The translations under genes were made by a program, and so were the position numbers. Below the pieces are notes generated by a model. The model had not been told where the DNA came from, searched no databases, and saw only the letters and a program-made list of their open reading frames with translations. DNA of 64,000 bases, taken from assembly GCA_949472775.1 (NCBI GenBank), contig CASWVG010000005.1, forward strand, positions 1 to 64,000, read 5' to 3'. The stretch is from an uncultured Lachnospiraceae bacterium (GTDB lineage Bacteria; Bacillota; Clostridia; Lachnospirales; Lachnospiraceae). Numbering within the stretch: the stretch's first letter is position 1; each line of letters starts with the position of its first letter. This document shows, one piece after another, positions 53,023-62,701 of the stretch.

Positions 53023-54948
53023 TCACTTATCACTTCCCTCTTTCTCAAACACCGCTCTCACGCAAAGCCCGTTCTCCGGTATCTCCAATTCCAGAGATGT
53101 CCCCTCAATAGTTTCCATCCCCTGTCCGGCACTGATTTCCCATCCAGCAAAGCGATATCCTTCATTGGCTGTTGCCGAAATGGTAATCGGGTAATCCGTA
53201 AAATATTCTCCCTTCCATTTTCCCTGGCCGTCAAAAGTCGGCGTTATTGTATTCAAAGTAATCTGCCCAGCGGCCGTGTCCGACATTTCGAGTTTCACAG
53301 TCGCAAGACAACCTTCCAGCCCGAAATTTTCTTCCAGATACTGCGCAGCATATGGTTTTCTACCCTTGATAAATGCCCGGATATCCGCCACTTCCTCATC
53401 AAAACGGTACACACCTTCTTCCCCGTAAAACCGCCGCAGATGCGCCTCCATCGGCTCCCGCATCAAAGCAAGCCATTCCCTGATCACCCGCTCCGTATTT
53501 TCCACTGAAAAAGTTTCATTGGCAAGATCCATCAGTGTAAGGGAAAACTCCTTTTTAAACGCATCACTCTGGCATAAATTGCAAAACGCTGAGTTACTCT
53601 TTATGGTACTGCCCAGTGTATCATCCTTCATCACCTCTTCCCGAAGTGCACTTGTGTTGACATCAAACAACATCCACCGCCATCTGCCGTCTTCATAATT
53701 TACCCGTCTCTCTGTATTTTTAACCGGCTTGCGCGCTCTCCAGAAAGCCTCGTTCGTACCAGGCCAGTCTTCGGTACCAATATAAATCTCTGTCGCGTAA
53801 TAATCAATAAAACTTTGCAGATCAATGGTATAGTCAAGAGACTCATAATTCTCCGCTGTTGTAAAATCAGTATCCTGCAGATAATTCAGCATGCTTACAT
53901 AAACTGCCCAGTCCGCCTCGCTCTCCCGGGTCAGTTTATTATTTTTCATTATAATAATGTTGTCAGCATCAACACCATAATAATAGCTGAGATATGTGTT
54001 TGTATATCTTTCGGTAAGCCAGTAGACGCCCCAGTATTCACCATTCAAAAACATGACGCATGGCTCGTAATTCATCGTGCAAAAATTTCTGTCCTTCGTC
54101 TGTGTGGACACAAACATATCGCGAAATTTGGCAATAGCATCCTGGCCACCCGCGGTAAGTGTCACCGTGTCTGCCATATAGCCAGTTCCAAACAAATCCG
54201 AATAGAACCGCGTCGCCAGGCTGTAAATCTTCCTGGCATAAAAGTTCAGACTTTTTGGCAGGTAGGCACGGCTGCTGCCTCCCTGAATCCGCATACCGCA
54301 GGGCTGCTTCAGGGATACCTCCCGCTCCGCGTTGAAAATCTGAATGTCCACCAGACGCTCCCATGCCATTCCATGATTATAAAAATTTGCATTCTCCCAC
54401 AAGGGATTCCCGTTTTCGTCTAGATTGTTATCATATTTACGCCCAAGAACATAAATGCCTGTATCGTAATCAAAGAGATTTTCGGGCGCCGTCACGATAG
54501 ACATGACATTCATATCCCGGTATCCCGCCTTCTCATCATAACACACAAAATAACTTTCCGTTTTCACCTCACCAAAATTTCCGTCAACATTCTGACTTAC
54601 TGCTCTGACAATCGTACATTTGTCAACAGTATAGTCCGGCAGCTTATACTGCGGATCATCCACCAGATCCGTTCTCGCGGAATATACATTTGGCTGCGAA
54701 GTCGCGTCATCAATAAAAATAGGAGTCGTGTACAGAAACGCATTTTCGTCCGGTACAGAACCGTCCAGCGTGTAATAGATTTTTTCCCCGAATGGAGCAG
54801 ACAATTTCAGCTCAAAAGGCTCCTCGTAAAATCCCGATTTTCTGGAAAAGCACAATTCCTTTGGGCAGTAATTGTCGCACAAAAGAAGCAGGCACAGAGT
54901 CCCACATATGAACAGCAAACAAAACAATGCACATTTTCGGCTCATCAT
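53023..54948 (-). CDS. CotH kinase-family protein, copy B
   Basis: A 641-residue exported or anchored protein (hydrophobic start about 6-25). Residues about 38-130 form a chitobiase/FN3-like carbohydrate-type domain (SGFYEEPFELKLSAP, IYYTLDGSVPDENA). Residues about 165-510 are a CotH kinase-like domain (GMRIQGGSSRAYLPKSLNFY, VMFLNGEYWGVYWLTERYT, DLQSFIDYYATEIYIGTEDW, WRWMLFDVNTSALR). The end (about 560-641) resembles a bacterial repeat domain (GYRFAGWEISAGQG). Family members are atypical protein kinases. The position usually DxD reads DVN here. It overlaps the DUF4956 gene by four bases. Confidence 0.85.
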   Translation of the reverse strand: MMSRKCALFCLLFICGTLCLLLLCDNYCPKELCFSRKSGFYEEPFELKLSAPFGEKIYYTLDGSVPDENAFLYTTPIFIDDATSQPNVYSARTDLVDDPQYKLPDYTVDKCTIVRAVSQNVDGNFGEVKTESYFVCYDEKAGYRDMNVMSIVTAPENLFDYDTGIYVLGRKYDNNLDENGNPLWENANFYNHGMAWERLVDIQIFNAEREVSLKQPCGMRIQGGSSRAYLPKSLNFYARKIYSLATRFYSDLFGTGYMADTVTLTAGGQDAIAKFRDMFVSTQTKDRNFCTMNYEPCVMFLNGEYWGVYWLTERYTNTYLSYYYGVDADNIIIMKNNKLTRESEADWAVYVSMLNYLQDTDFTTAENYESLDYTIDLQSFIDYYATEIYIGTEDWPGTNEAFWRARKPVKNTERRVNYEDGRWRWMLFDVNTSALREEVMKDDTLGSTIKSNSAFCNLCQSDAFKKEFSLTLMDLANETFSVENTERVIREWLALMREPMEAHLRRFYGEEGVYRFDEEVADIRAFIKGRKPYAAQYLEENFGLEGCLATVKLEMSDTAAGQITLNTITPTFDGQGKWKGEYFTDYPITISATANEGYRFAGWEISAGQGMETIEGTSLELEIPENGLCVRAVFEKEGSDK

Positions 54949-55619
54949 CCCACTGTCTCTCCAGACTGTGCCACCCAGTTTACAGACTGAATGCCCGGAA
55001 CAGTCAGAAGCGCATCCAATACATCAAGATTAATTTCGCCCTTTGTTCCGATTTCGCAAATCATTTCCTCGTGTCCGACATCCTTGTTTACCGTCCGCAC
55101 CCGAAAACTGACAACATAAGGCTTCAATTTCTCCTCGAACTGTTTCCTGTCAATCGCCTGTTCTCCGCCGCTCACGACCAGCAAATATCTATTCCGGATT
55201 CCCGGCACTTTGCTGGACAAAATCAAGATTACCGCGATAAACAACACTGTGGTAAACGTCAGCCGCCAGTTCTGGGAACTCACACAGAGCCCTTCCGCCA
55301 TCGCCCAGAAAATAAACATGGTATCCCGGCTGTCCTTTACCGCCGTCCGAAAACGTACGATAGACAGCGCGCCCACCATACCAAGCGACACGGCAATATT
55401 ACTGCTGATCATCAGCATGACCACCACGGTAATCAGATGCATAATTACAAGAGACCAGTTAAATTTCCTGTTGTAGGCAATTTTCTCAGCGGAAATATAA
55501 TATGTCAGAAAGATAATCATTCCCACTGCCAGGCCGCACATCAGTATAATCAGCGTTGTTTTCACGCCATACTCGCTGCTGTTTGTATAAAAATACTCCA
55601 GAACCTCTTCCTTCGACAT
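54945..55619 (-). CDS. DUF4956 membrane protein, copy B
   Basis: A 224-residue membrane protein with three or four helices in residues about 20-140 and a soluble C-terminal domain (about 145-224). The family signature is SLGMVGALSIVRFRTAVKDSRDTMFIFW. The first helices include TTLIILMCGLAVGMIIFLTY. DUF4956 proteins are regularly found next to VTC-type polyphosphate polymerase genes. A membrane partner or channel role for the polymer is my inference. I chose the ATG at 55619, preceded by GAGGAG, because the frame upstream overlaps the VTC gene. The stop overlaps the CotH start. Confidence 0.9.
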   Translation of the reverse strand: MSKEEVLEYFYTNSSEYGVKTTLIILMCGLAVGMIIFLTYYISAEKIAYNRKFNWSLVIMHLITVVVMLMISSNIAVSLGMVGALSIVRFRTAVKDSRDTMFIFWAMAEGLCVSSQNWRLTFTTVLFIAVILILSSKVPGIRNRYLLVVSGGEQAIDRKQFEEKLKPYVVSFRVRTVNKDVGHEEMICEIGTKGEINLDVLDALLTVPGIQSVNWVAQSGETVG

Positions 55620-55633
55620 AATAAACCTGCTCC

Positions 55634-56341
55634 TCAGTAATTGAAACCATAATAAACGGAACGTCCGGCACAATATTTGCTGTAAGCGCCCTGCGTCAGA
55701 TGAAACTGCGTAAACAGGGCGGACAAAAACCCCATAAGCTTCCCGCTGTATTTCACTTCCAGAACCACATTTCCCCACAAGATTGGCGTATAACAGACAT
55801 CCGGTGAAAAAATATCCATATTGGATTCGGAGGATCTGACATTCATGTCCAGCGTCACACGCGTGTCATACATGGGATATTTGTATGCCAGCCTGTCATA
55901 CGCAATCTGGACAACAGGACGATACAACCCCTGCATCATAATACCATATGCTATCCGGCTGGTCCTGGAACTGTTAAAATACTTTTGAAGCACCTTTACA
56001 TTCCCGTGTAAAAGTTCCACTGCGTCGGGCATCGATACAATCAGGCTCAGTTTCTGCTGGAGGTCATTGGACTTTTGCTTGATTTCCAATTTGCACAGAG
56101 ACGCATCCCCGTCATAAATCCGGAGACGCACCTTTTTACGGTCGGATACACCCGCGAGCTTTTCCGCGAAATCAATCTGATTAACTGAATCAAAATACAC
56201 ACTTTTCACCAAATACGGACTGTCTGTACAATGCCCGTCTCTCTGCAGCAGCCTGTCCAACTGTTTTTCAATCGCCAAAGCCTTGACAAGCGGCACAATA
56301 TATTTAATTTCCCTTCTCTGGGAATAAAGCTCTCCGCCCAT
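55634..56341 (-). CDS. VTC-domain polyphosphate polymerase, copy B
   Basis: A 235-residue soluble protein that is nearly all VTC domain, the tunnel-shaped catalytic domain of eukaryotic Vtc4 which makes polyphosphate from ATP. Key positively charged positions are visible: REIKYIV, KKVRLRIYDGD, LEIKQKSND, YDTRVTLDMNVR, VLEVKYSG and YSKYCAGR. No SPX domain is present, as usual in bacteria. It lies 14 bases before the DUF4956 gene and has its own promoter (56403-56431). Function as a polymerase is inferred from family knowledge; substrate could be another nucleotide-derived polymer. Confidence 0.88.
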   Translation of the reverse strand: MGGELYSQRREIKYIVPLVKALAIEKQLDRLLQRDGHCTDSPYLVKSVYFDSVNQIDFAEKLAGVSDRKKVRLRIYDGDASLCKLEIKQKSNDLQQKLSLIVSMPDAVELLHGNVKVLQKYFNSSRTSRIAYGIMMQGLYRPVVQIAYDRLAYKYPMYDTRVTLDMNVRSSESNMDIFSPDVCYTPILWGNVVLEVKYSGKLMGFLSALFTQFHLTQGAYSKYCAGRSVYYGFNY

Positions 56342-56402
56342 TGTACAATCCGGCTCCTCTCCTGCATACAGAAATAGCGCTGTTTCTGACTAAACCTCAA
56401 CA

Positions 56403-56431
56403 AGTATAGCACTAACCGGCCGCGTTTTCAA
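56403..56431 (-). promoter_or_regulatory. Promoter of the second VTC-DUF4956-CotH module
   Basis: On the minus strand TTGAAA (56426-56431) and TATACT (56403-56408) are 17 bases apart, in the gap between the GH5 gene and the VTC gene. It suggests that this module and the signalling genes after it can be transcribed on their own. Confidence 0.75.
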
Positions 56432-56458
56432 TCGTTCCCCTCTCAATTTAAGATTTCA

Positions 56459-57559
56459 TCATTGCCGCCCTTTTCCCCGGGTAAGCATCTCCACCATCTC
56501 CTGCTCTTTCCATACAAGGGACTCTCTGTCAATCAATTTCCGATCGTCCCCTTCATCCCACCAGAAACAGGTCACACCGCTCTCCTGCGCCCGCATCAGA
56601 TAATACTGCAGCCATTCCAGACGATCCTCCCTGTTTCCCTTGTCCTCACTGCCAAATTCCGTTATGATCACCGGAATATTCTTTTTCACATAATTCTTTT
56701 CAAGCCACGCAAACAGTGTGTCTATCTTTTCCGTGTCTTTCTGGTCTTCTGCGTCAAAACGCTTATTTTCCCTATCCCCGTCACAAAAAGAATAAGGAAT
56801 ATAAGCGTGCACCGATACAATAATATGCCCCTTTATATACTGAACCGCTTCAAGCGCCTCTGCCTCATAACGGTTTGCATAGGGACAGATCAGCAGATAC
56901 CTGTCCTCGTTTTCTCCCCCCACCGAGCGCACCGTATCCACAAAAACCCGGTTCAGACGATTGGTCATCGCCTGCAGTTCCTTCGTTCCCGGCGTCCACT
57001 CGAACTCCGAATCGCGCAGTCTCGGTTCATTCATCCCTTCAAACAAAAGCTTCTCGTCATAGTCGCGAAAACACTGTGCAATCTGCGTCCACACCCGGGA
57101 AAGCCTTTCACCGATCTCTTTTTCCCGCTCCGGCTTCAGGTCGAGCCACATTTCGTGGTGCGTATCCAGAATCACATACAGTTCTTCCGCCAGCGCCATG
57201 TCAACAACTTCCTGCACGCGGTCCAGCCACGCCTGCTCTATCGTTCCTTCCTCGTCCAGATGTTCGTCCCAGGTTACCGGTATCCGTACGCTTTTAAATC
57301 CGGCGTCCTTTACCGCCCAGAACAGCTCCTGCCTGATAGGCGGGTTATTCCAGAATGTCTCATAATCCTCTACAGACGCTTCGGACATATGCTCCCGCAC
57401 ACCGGTAGCATCCAGATTGTTTCCGATGTTAATGCCGTTTCCCAAAGCCTGTACAAAACGCATACCTTCCTTCCTCCGATAATCGGTATAACACAACGCG
57501 CCAGCCACCGTGGCCAGTGCCACTCCTATGACCGCGCCCAGTATGATCTTTTTATTCAT
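56459..57559 (-). CDS. GH5 endoglucanase, membrane-anchored or secreted
   Basis: A 366-residue glycoside hydrolase with a hydrophobic segment at about 5-25 (KIILGAVIGVALATVAGALC). The TIM barrel starts GNGINIGNNLDA; the acid/base is Glu178 in FEGMNEPR and the nucleophile Glu301 in VIITEFGSED, with RIPVTWDEH and HAYIPYSFC also typical. Members cut beta-1,4-glucans such as cellulose. It lies in an operon with polymer-acylation genes, like the cellulase genes of cellulose-synthesis operons. I chose the ATG at 57559; a GTG at 57583 overlapping the preceding stop codon is also possible. Confidence 0.88.
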   Translation of the reverse strand: MNKKIILGAVIGVALATVAGALCYTDYRRKEGMRFVQALGNGINIGNNLDATGVREHMSEASVEDYETFWNNPPIRQELFWAVKDAGFKSVRIPVTWDEHLDEEGTIEQAWLDRVQEVVDMALAEELYVILDTHHEMWLDLKPEREKEIGERLSRVWTQIAQCFRDYDEKLLFEGMNEPRLRDSEFEWTPGTKELQAMTNRLNRVFVDTVRSVGGENEDRYLLICPYANRYEAEALEAVQYIKGHIIVSVHAYIPYSFCDGDRENKRFDAEDQKDTEKIDTLFAWLEKNYVKKNIPVIITEFGSEDKGNREDRLEWLQYYLMRAQESGVTCFWWDEGDDRKLIDRESLVWKEQEMVEMLTRGKGRQ

Positions 57560-57579
57560 ATTTGCTACTATCCTTTTCC

Positions 57580-58428
57580 TCACTGCGCCGTCGCTTCCCT
57601 ATTTTGCAAAATCAGATGTTCTCCGTCACTTTGAAACACCACATCCGCTTCTCCCGAAAAGAGAAGCCTGCTGCCATACTGTCTGCCACAGTGCACAATC
57701 TCCTCGTCTGCCGTTTTCGATGTAACCACAGCATAAACCGGCTGCAGTGTTTCAAACAGCTCATCCGACGCGCTGTTTGCCCTCCCGTGATGAGGTACTT
57801 TATATAGACTCACCTCCGGCAGATTCATAAGCAGAAGTTCCTCGCTGCGTTTTCTGAGGGCGTCCCCACCAAAAAACATCCGGACATTCCCGTGCTCCGC
57901 CAGCACCGCGAGAGAATAATTGTTATCCTCTTTATAATGGTTTTCCTGCGGCGGATATATGAGCAGACTCATATATTCCATGTTCATCTTCCATACATGG
58001 TTCGGATAGTATACCCGAATCCCCGCCTCTTTACAATAACTTTTTATCGCCTCAAGCTCCTCTTTTTCCCTGTCATAGTAGGGCAGAATCACCTTATCCA
58101 CAGTGACCGACTGCAAAACAGCCATCGCTCCACCGATATGGTCCAGATCCGGATGCGTCAGAATAAGCGCATCCAGTTTTTCAATCCCCGCCTTTCGCAA
58201 AACTTCCAGAATGGTCTCCCCGTCCTGCGCTTCACCGGCATCAATCATCACCGCCGCCTCACCGTGCCCCATAATAATGCAGTCGGCATCATCTTTTGTC
58301 TGTAGAACACGCACCTGCAGCTCCTCATCGCTTTTGGATAAAGCAACGCCGCCTCCGGCCGCCCGGTATGCAGACCCCAATATAAGTATCAGCGCAATCC
58401 ACGCGCAAACCACCGCCGCTTTTCTCAT
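57580..58428 (-). CDS. Exported metallo-beta-lactamase-fold protein, ComEC-like
   Basis: A 282-residue protein with a hydrophobic N-terminal segment (about 4-24) followed by an MBL domain resembling the soluble C-terminal domain of ComEC/Rec2 (VRVLQTKDDADCIIMGHGEA, then LTHPDLDHIGGAMAVLQS with the HxxxDH-like motif, FFGGDALRKRSEEL, KVPHHGRANSASDEL). It has no ComEC membrane channel. Proteins of this group are nuclease or phosphodiesterase candidates. The substrate in this polymer locus is unknown. AGGAG stands before the ATG at 58428. Confidence 0.85.
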   Translation of the reverse strand: MRKAAVVCAWIALILILGSAYRAAGGGVALSKSDEELQVRVLQTKDDADCIIMGHGEAAVMIDAGEAQDGETILEVLRKAGIEKLDALILTHPDLDHIGGAMAVLQSVTVDKVILPYYDREKEELEAIKSYCKEAGIRVYYPNHVWKMNMEYMSLLIYPPQENHYKEDNNYSLAVLAEHGNVRMFFGGDALRKRSEELLLMNLPEVSLYKVPHHGRANSASDELFETLQPVYAVVTSKTADEEIVHCGRQYGSRLLFSGEADVVFQSDGEHLILQNREATAQ

Positions 58429-58441
58429 TTCCAGACTCCTG

Positions 58442-59647
58442 TCAATCCTCAAAAAATGCAAATGCCCTCTCACTGATATTATATGGATAAACCTCTATAA
58501 TCAGATAGTCATACTCCTCTTCCTGGATCAGTTTCTCATAATCAATATCATTATAATTTGATCTGGCCCACACCAGATCGATCTGGCTGCACATAGGTGC
58601 CAAAAAACAGGCAACCGGGGACATATAAGTGTCGCGCAGACAAAGGATTCTGGGTCCGTCCGGATTTTCCGTATTGACGATACGGTCCCGGTTCACCACA
58701 CCTTCCAGATAGACAGCACTCCCGGGATTTTCATACCGGTCTTCCCCGTCCGGCTCCAGGTCAATAAACGCTTCGTGAAAGCTCCCCGCTTTTCTCTCGC
58801 CGCTCTCCAGATCATACCACTTCATTCCCGTTTCAAACTTCGGATATAAAACCGTATAGTCTTCCTTACCGGCATACAGAATCCCCGTTTCCCTGCCAAT
58901 GGCTCCTATGGTTGCCTGGCGGTACACATCCGCACGGTAATTCTCCCTGTCGCAGAAAAAATGTTCCGTATCCCAGTCGTCGCCAAAATCATCCCGTATC
59001 TTATCCACAAGCGCCCCGGCAGCGACAAAGGCTGCCTCCGACGTCCACATATGATCTGTCCGGTAAAACAGTTCCTCCTGCATCATGCCCGAATTTTCCA
59101 GCGGCCCGCGCAGATCAAGCGTCCTCACCTGATTTTGCTGCAGATACAAAAGAAGCTCATCCTGAACGGCATTGGTATCGTTTACGGGAAGTTTCCTGTC
59201 CTCTCCCATCAGAGAATACATCACCTTTGTGGGCGGCATGACAAAAATCGTCTCCGCTCCCCGTTCCTCAGCACAGCGTGCCGCCCTTCCCACCCGCTTC
59301 GCATACTCCATCAGACTGTCGTCCTTCCCCTCAATAACAGCGCCATAATATATCATACCTTTTTCGCCTGTTACGAAAGAAAAGTTCCGATATTCCCGCT
59401 TGTGTAATACGCGCTGCGTCATGCCATACAGTTCCGTAAAGGCGTTTCCTGTCACATCCCTCTGCAAAGCCTCTGATAGTTCAAAAGCCGCCTCTCCCGC
59501 CTGTTCAAAGTCCGAAGCCTTCGACAACTTTTCAAGAAAAACTCCAATCTCATCCTGCTTTTCATACATATGATATCCTGAAAAGGCAAAAAGCCCCGCC
59601 AGAAAACAGAACAGAAATATATACTTTTTCCGGAAATATGCTTTCAT
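58442..59647 (-). CDS. AlgX/AlgJ-like (DHHW-type) SGNH-fold protein
   Basis: A 401-residue exported or anchored protein with a hydrophobic segment at about 8-25 (KYIFLFCFLAGLFAFSGY). Residues about 85-390 fit the AlgX/AlgJ acetyltransferase fold, including FVMPPTKVMYSLMG, the FYRTDHMWTSEAAFVAAG block that holds the DH pair, and RILCLRDTYMSP with the strand before the likely Ser nucleophile region. Partners of MBOAT proteins, these enzymes transfer acyl groups to exported polysaccharide. It lies 45 bases after the MBOAT gene. I chose the ATG at 59647. Confidence 0.85.
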   Translation of the reverse strand: MKAYFRKKYIFLFCFLAGLFAFSGYHMYEKQDEIGVFLEKLSKASDFEQAGEAAFELSEALQRDVTGNAFTELYGMTQRVLHKREYRNFSFVTGEKGMIYYGAVIEGKDDSLMEYAKRVGRAARCAEERGAETIFVMPPTKVMYSLMGEDRKLPVNDTNAVQDELLLYLQQNQVRTLDLRGPLENSGMMQEELFYRTDHMWTSEAAFVAAGALVDKIRDDFGDDWDTEHFFCDRENYRADVYRQATIGAIGRETGILYAGKEDYTVLYPKFETGMKWYDLESGERKAGSFHEAFIDLEPDGEDRYENPGSAVYLEGVVNRDRIVNTENPDGPRILCLRDTYMSPVACFLAPMCSQIDLVWARSNYNDIDYEKLIQEEEYDYLIIEVYPYNISERAFAFFED

Positions 59648-59695
59648 CATACCTCCCTTTCCGCGCCCGTGTAAATCCTGTCATTCTTCTAAAGT

Positions 59696-61087
59696 TCAAT
59701 ACAGCGAATACAAAAACGGTCTGCCCAGCCCCTGCATCAGATAGCTGATTGAAAGCAGCAATGCCGCAAGCATGACAATGGGATAGCAAACCGTGATAAC
59801 CGCCTTGGCAAGCCCTCCTCTCCTGCCCTTTACCAGCCAGTTGTTGACCTTCTTTGTCACTGGTGTGCAAAAGAAAATGCCTGCGGCCAGATACATCCAG
59901 TACTCTCTGAGAAGCGTCCCCGTCATGGGGTTCCATATCCCATTGAAATTTACCCCGAACATATTCATATAATACTGTCCTGCCTGATACAGATCAACAG
60001 CCCGGAAAACAACCCAGCCCAGAGCGATCACCACAAGCGTATACAGCCTCATAACTGCCTTGTGGGAAGTGACTCCCGTATATCCTATAAAACGCTCCGC
60101 CAGGATAAACAGAAACTGCCACAGGCACCACATGAGAAACTTCCCCGAAACACCATACCACAGCCCGATCGCAAGCCACGTCAAAAAGAGGTTTCGCACC
60201 ATCGTATCCATGTTTTTCTGTCTGCTCCCGCCAAGCGGTTCATACACGTACTGCCCGAACCACTTTGTCAGCGAGATGTAAAACCGGTTCCAAAAGCCGC
60301 TCACCGAAAGTGCCGTATACGGGTAATTCATGTTTTCTTCCAGAATTATGCCAAACATCAGACTTAAACCCACCGCCATATCCGCATAGCCGGAAACATC
60401 AAAATAAATCTGCAATGCAAAAGCAAGCAGTCCGATCCATGCCATCAGAATTGGAACCGTGGCATTTTCACGCCCCATTGCGGAATAGTTAAACACAATA
60501 TCCGCAAGCTGTGCCAGCGTATCTGCCAGAAGCACCTTTTTGGCCAGCCCGGTCACAAATCTGCTGCAGCCGACCGCACTGCGGCGCAGGGTCATCTTCC
60601 TTGCAAGCAGTTGCTTTTGGAACACCTCAAATCTCATGGCCGGTCCGGCAGTCAGCTTCGGGAAATAGAAAAGATACAGACCAAGTGTAGCCGGGTTCTT
60701 TACCGCCGGCGTTTCTTTGGAATAGACATCCGCCAGATAGGAAATGCCGGAAAGCATCACAAAGGAAAGCCCCACCGGCAAAAGGCTTCCCTGCGCATAA
60801 ATATATTTAAAGAAAATCACGGGCGCCATATTACATATAATTCCCAAAAGAAACGCCGCCCGTCCCCGTCCTTCCTTACGCCTGCCCAGCACAATTCCAA
60901 ACACACCGTTTAACAGCAGCAAAACAAGCACGACCGCCGCTCCAGTCAGTGTTCCAAAGGCACAAAAAGCCAGGCTTGCCAGAAACAGCCACACCCTTTG
61001 CAGCGTCTTGCTAAAAAAACACAGATAATATCCCAAAAGTGTAATCGGGAAAAAAAAGATCAAAAATGTCATGCTTGCAAAAGACAT
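59696..61087 (-). CDS. MBOAT-family acyltransferase (AlgI-like) with altered catalytic His
   Basis: A 463-residue membrane protein with about ten helices. AlgI-type features are LFYFPKLTAGPAMRFEVFQ, YFDVSGYADMAVGLSLMFG, NYPYTALSVSGFWNRFYISL and FGQYVYEPLGGSRQKNM. In the family these proteins pass acetyl groups across the membrane to an AlgX/AlgJ-like partner, which is the next gene. The conserved GLWHG motif reads GLWYG, with Tyr311 in place of the catalytic His (codon 60155-60157). AGGGAGG precedes the ATG. Activity is therefore doubtful or altered. Confidence 0.9.
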   Translation of the reverse strand: MSFASMTFLIFFFPITLLGYYLCFFSKTLQRVWLFLASLAFCAFGTLTGAAVVLVLLLLNGVFGIVLGRRKEGRGRAAFLLGIICNMAPVIFFKYIYAQGSLLPVGLSFVMLSGISYLADVYSKETPAVKNPATLGLYLFYFPKLTAGPAMRFEVFQKQLLARKMTLRRSAVGCSRFVTGLAKKVLLADTLAQLADIVFNYSAMGRENATVPILMAWIGLLAFALQIYFDVSGYADMAVGLSLMFGIILEENMNYPYTALSVSGFWNRFYISLTKWFGQYVYEPLGGSRQKNMDTMVRNLFLTWLAIGLWYGVSGKFLMWCLWQFLFILAERFIGYTGVTSHKAVMRLYTLVVIALGWVVFRAVDLYQAGQYYMNMFGVNFNGIWNPMTGTLLREYWMYLAAGIFFCTPVTKKVNNWLVKGRRGGLAKAVITVCYPIVMLAALLLSISYLMQGLGRPFLYSLY

Positions 61088-61097
61088 AAACGCCTCC

Positions 61098-62690
61098 CTA
61101 CCTTCTGGCGATATAATAAAGCGGAATCAGAAATACACAGGCTGTCAGAAACAGCCATACCCCATGCCAGTTTCTGACACCGGTGGTAAACACCGCACTC
61201 TTATGCAGTACGGAAAGCTGCGACGGAATCGCATCCCCATGTTTGCGGAGAGCTGTTTTCATGCGGTAAAGCTCATCTTCATAAGTTCTCGCATCCCGCA
61301 CAAGCACCGTTTTATCGTCAAGCTCATATTCTTCCAGACTATACTCGGTTTCCTCCATATAGACATGCCGCCAGCGATACCATTCCCTCTCCTGCGCGCC
61401 GCCAAGATGAGCCGCAATTTCCTCTATTTTGTTCATTATATGTTCTTCGGAAAAGGATCCTCTGCGCAATTCAAGATAGCGTTTTTCCATTTTCCTGATA
61501 AAGGTATTGTCCCTGCAAAGCTGCTCAAACCACGGCTTCGTCTGGAATGCGAGCGCATCCGTATCAAGCGGCTCATGTTTATAGTTGTCAATCGTGCCGT
61601 CGTAATCCCATGCCGGTCCCATCGTCAGTTTCCCGCCCCTGTCTTTAAAGCAGTAGGTCGAAAAATTGCCGCTATCATAGCTGCCGAAAAACTCATTCAT
61701 AAGAAAGTAATCCACAAAAGAATCGACGTCAATGATATTGTCGTAAGTAGAAAATACGTCCTGCTCGTCCGAATACAGAACCCTTTCAATCCTGCTCAGA
61801 TCATCCTCAATATAAGAAACCGTATCCTCCGAAACGTCATATCTTGACGGATAAAGCAGCCCGAACCACTCCGCCGCAAATCCCTGCTCCCTCGCATAAG
61901 TGTTTAACATCAGACCCTCTTCATCCAGCCTGTCGCGCCGTACAAGATATGCGTTAAACACATCCCCCGCCCGGTATTTGCTGATGTTCACCCGATCAGC
62001 ACCCTGCCTGATACTTTCACCGAGCAGAAACACGCCTTGATATGTATATTTGCCGTCCGTTTGCAAAATCACTTCACAATATTCATTATCCGGCGTGTAG
62101 GGCATAATCTCGGAAGAGATGCTGTAAACAAGATAATTCCTCATCATGCTCTTATCCGCCATACTGCCGTTTAAAATCCACTCATGCTCCTCTCCCATGC
62201 CAAGAATATCCAAATCCCGGTACTCTCCCGACTCGGAGACAAGCTTTATCATATACTGTGCCTTTTCATAGAGCATCGAAGAATTGCCTCTTCGTTTAAT
62301 CCGCATCCGGCTTACCACACACGGCTCACCATCCAGACTGTTTACACCTCCATCCCCATCGTACAGCCGGAATACACCTTCCACATATGGCTCCACGCCT
62401 TCTAATGGTATAAATCTCCCGTCCTCGGGATTCTGCCTTGTGGTAATGGGCGGTTCCTCCTCCATCTCTAAAACCACCACCGGCAAATGCGACTTAAAAT
62501 ACTCATTTAACGTAAAATCCTCATTGATTCCGGCTAACGGATCCTTCTCCCGGGGCGCAGCAGAAAGCGGCGCAGCATAGCTGTTTTTTACCGTATCCTT
62601 ATGCAGTTCGTGATAACCCGCCGCCGCAGCCATACACACTGCCAGGCCGCCCAGGCACGCCAACAGGCCTTTCAATCGGTATCCCAACAT
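61098..62690 (-). CDS. CotH kinase-family protein, copy A
   Basis: A 530-residue membrane protein with a helix at each end (about 8-26 and 505-526), so its kinase-like domain should lie outside the membrane. CotH signatures include RMRIKRRGNSSMLYEKAQYM, EWILNGSMADKSMMRNYL, YQGVFLLGESIRQGADRVNI, DVDSFVDYFLMNEFFGSYDS and MGPAWDYDGTIDN, with the DYD metal-type motif intact. CotH of Bacillus phosphorylates spore coat proteins; here the context suggests envelope proteins. It lies 11 bases before the DUF4956 copy A stop on the transcript and 10 bases before the MBOAT start. Confidence 0.88.
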   Translation of the reverse strand: MLGYRLKGLLACLGGLAVCMAAAAGYHELHKDTVKNSYAAPLSAAPREKDPLAGINEDFTLNEYFKSHLPVVVLEMEEEPPITTRQNPEDGRFIPLEGVEPYVEGVFRLYDGDGGVNSLDGEPCVVSRMRIKRRGNSSMLYEKAQYMIKLVSESGEYRDLDILGMGEEHEWILNGSMADKSMMRNYLVYSISSEIMPYTPDNEYCEVILQTDGKYTYQGVFLLGESIRQGADRVNISKYRAGDVFNAYLVRRDRLDEEGLMLNTYAREQGFAAEWFGLLYPSRYDVSEDTVSYIEDDLSRIERVLYSDEQDVFSTYDNIIDVDSFVDYFLMNEFFGSYDSGNFSTYCFKDRGGKLTMGPAWDYDGTIDNYKHEPLDTDALAFQTKPWFEQLCRDNTFIRKMEKRYLELRRGSFSEEHIMNKIEEIAAHLGGAQEREWYRWRHVYMEETEYSLEEYELDDKTVLVRDARTYEDELYRMKTALRKHGDAIPSQLSVLHKSAVFTTGVRNWHGVWLFLTACVFLIPLYYIARR

Positions 62691-62701
62691 ATGCCATCCC
62701 T

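Noticed and set aside
56462-57634. Long open frame on the plus strand opposite the GH5 gene (390 codons)
   Set aside because: It is an antisense shadow of the GH5 gene, whose catalytic residues and length are complete.
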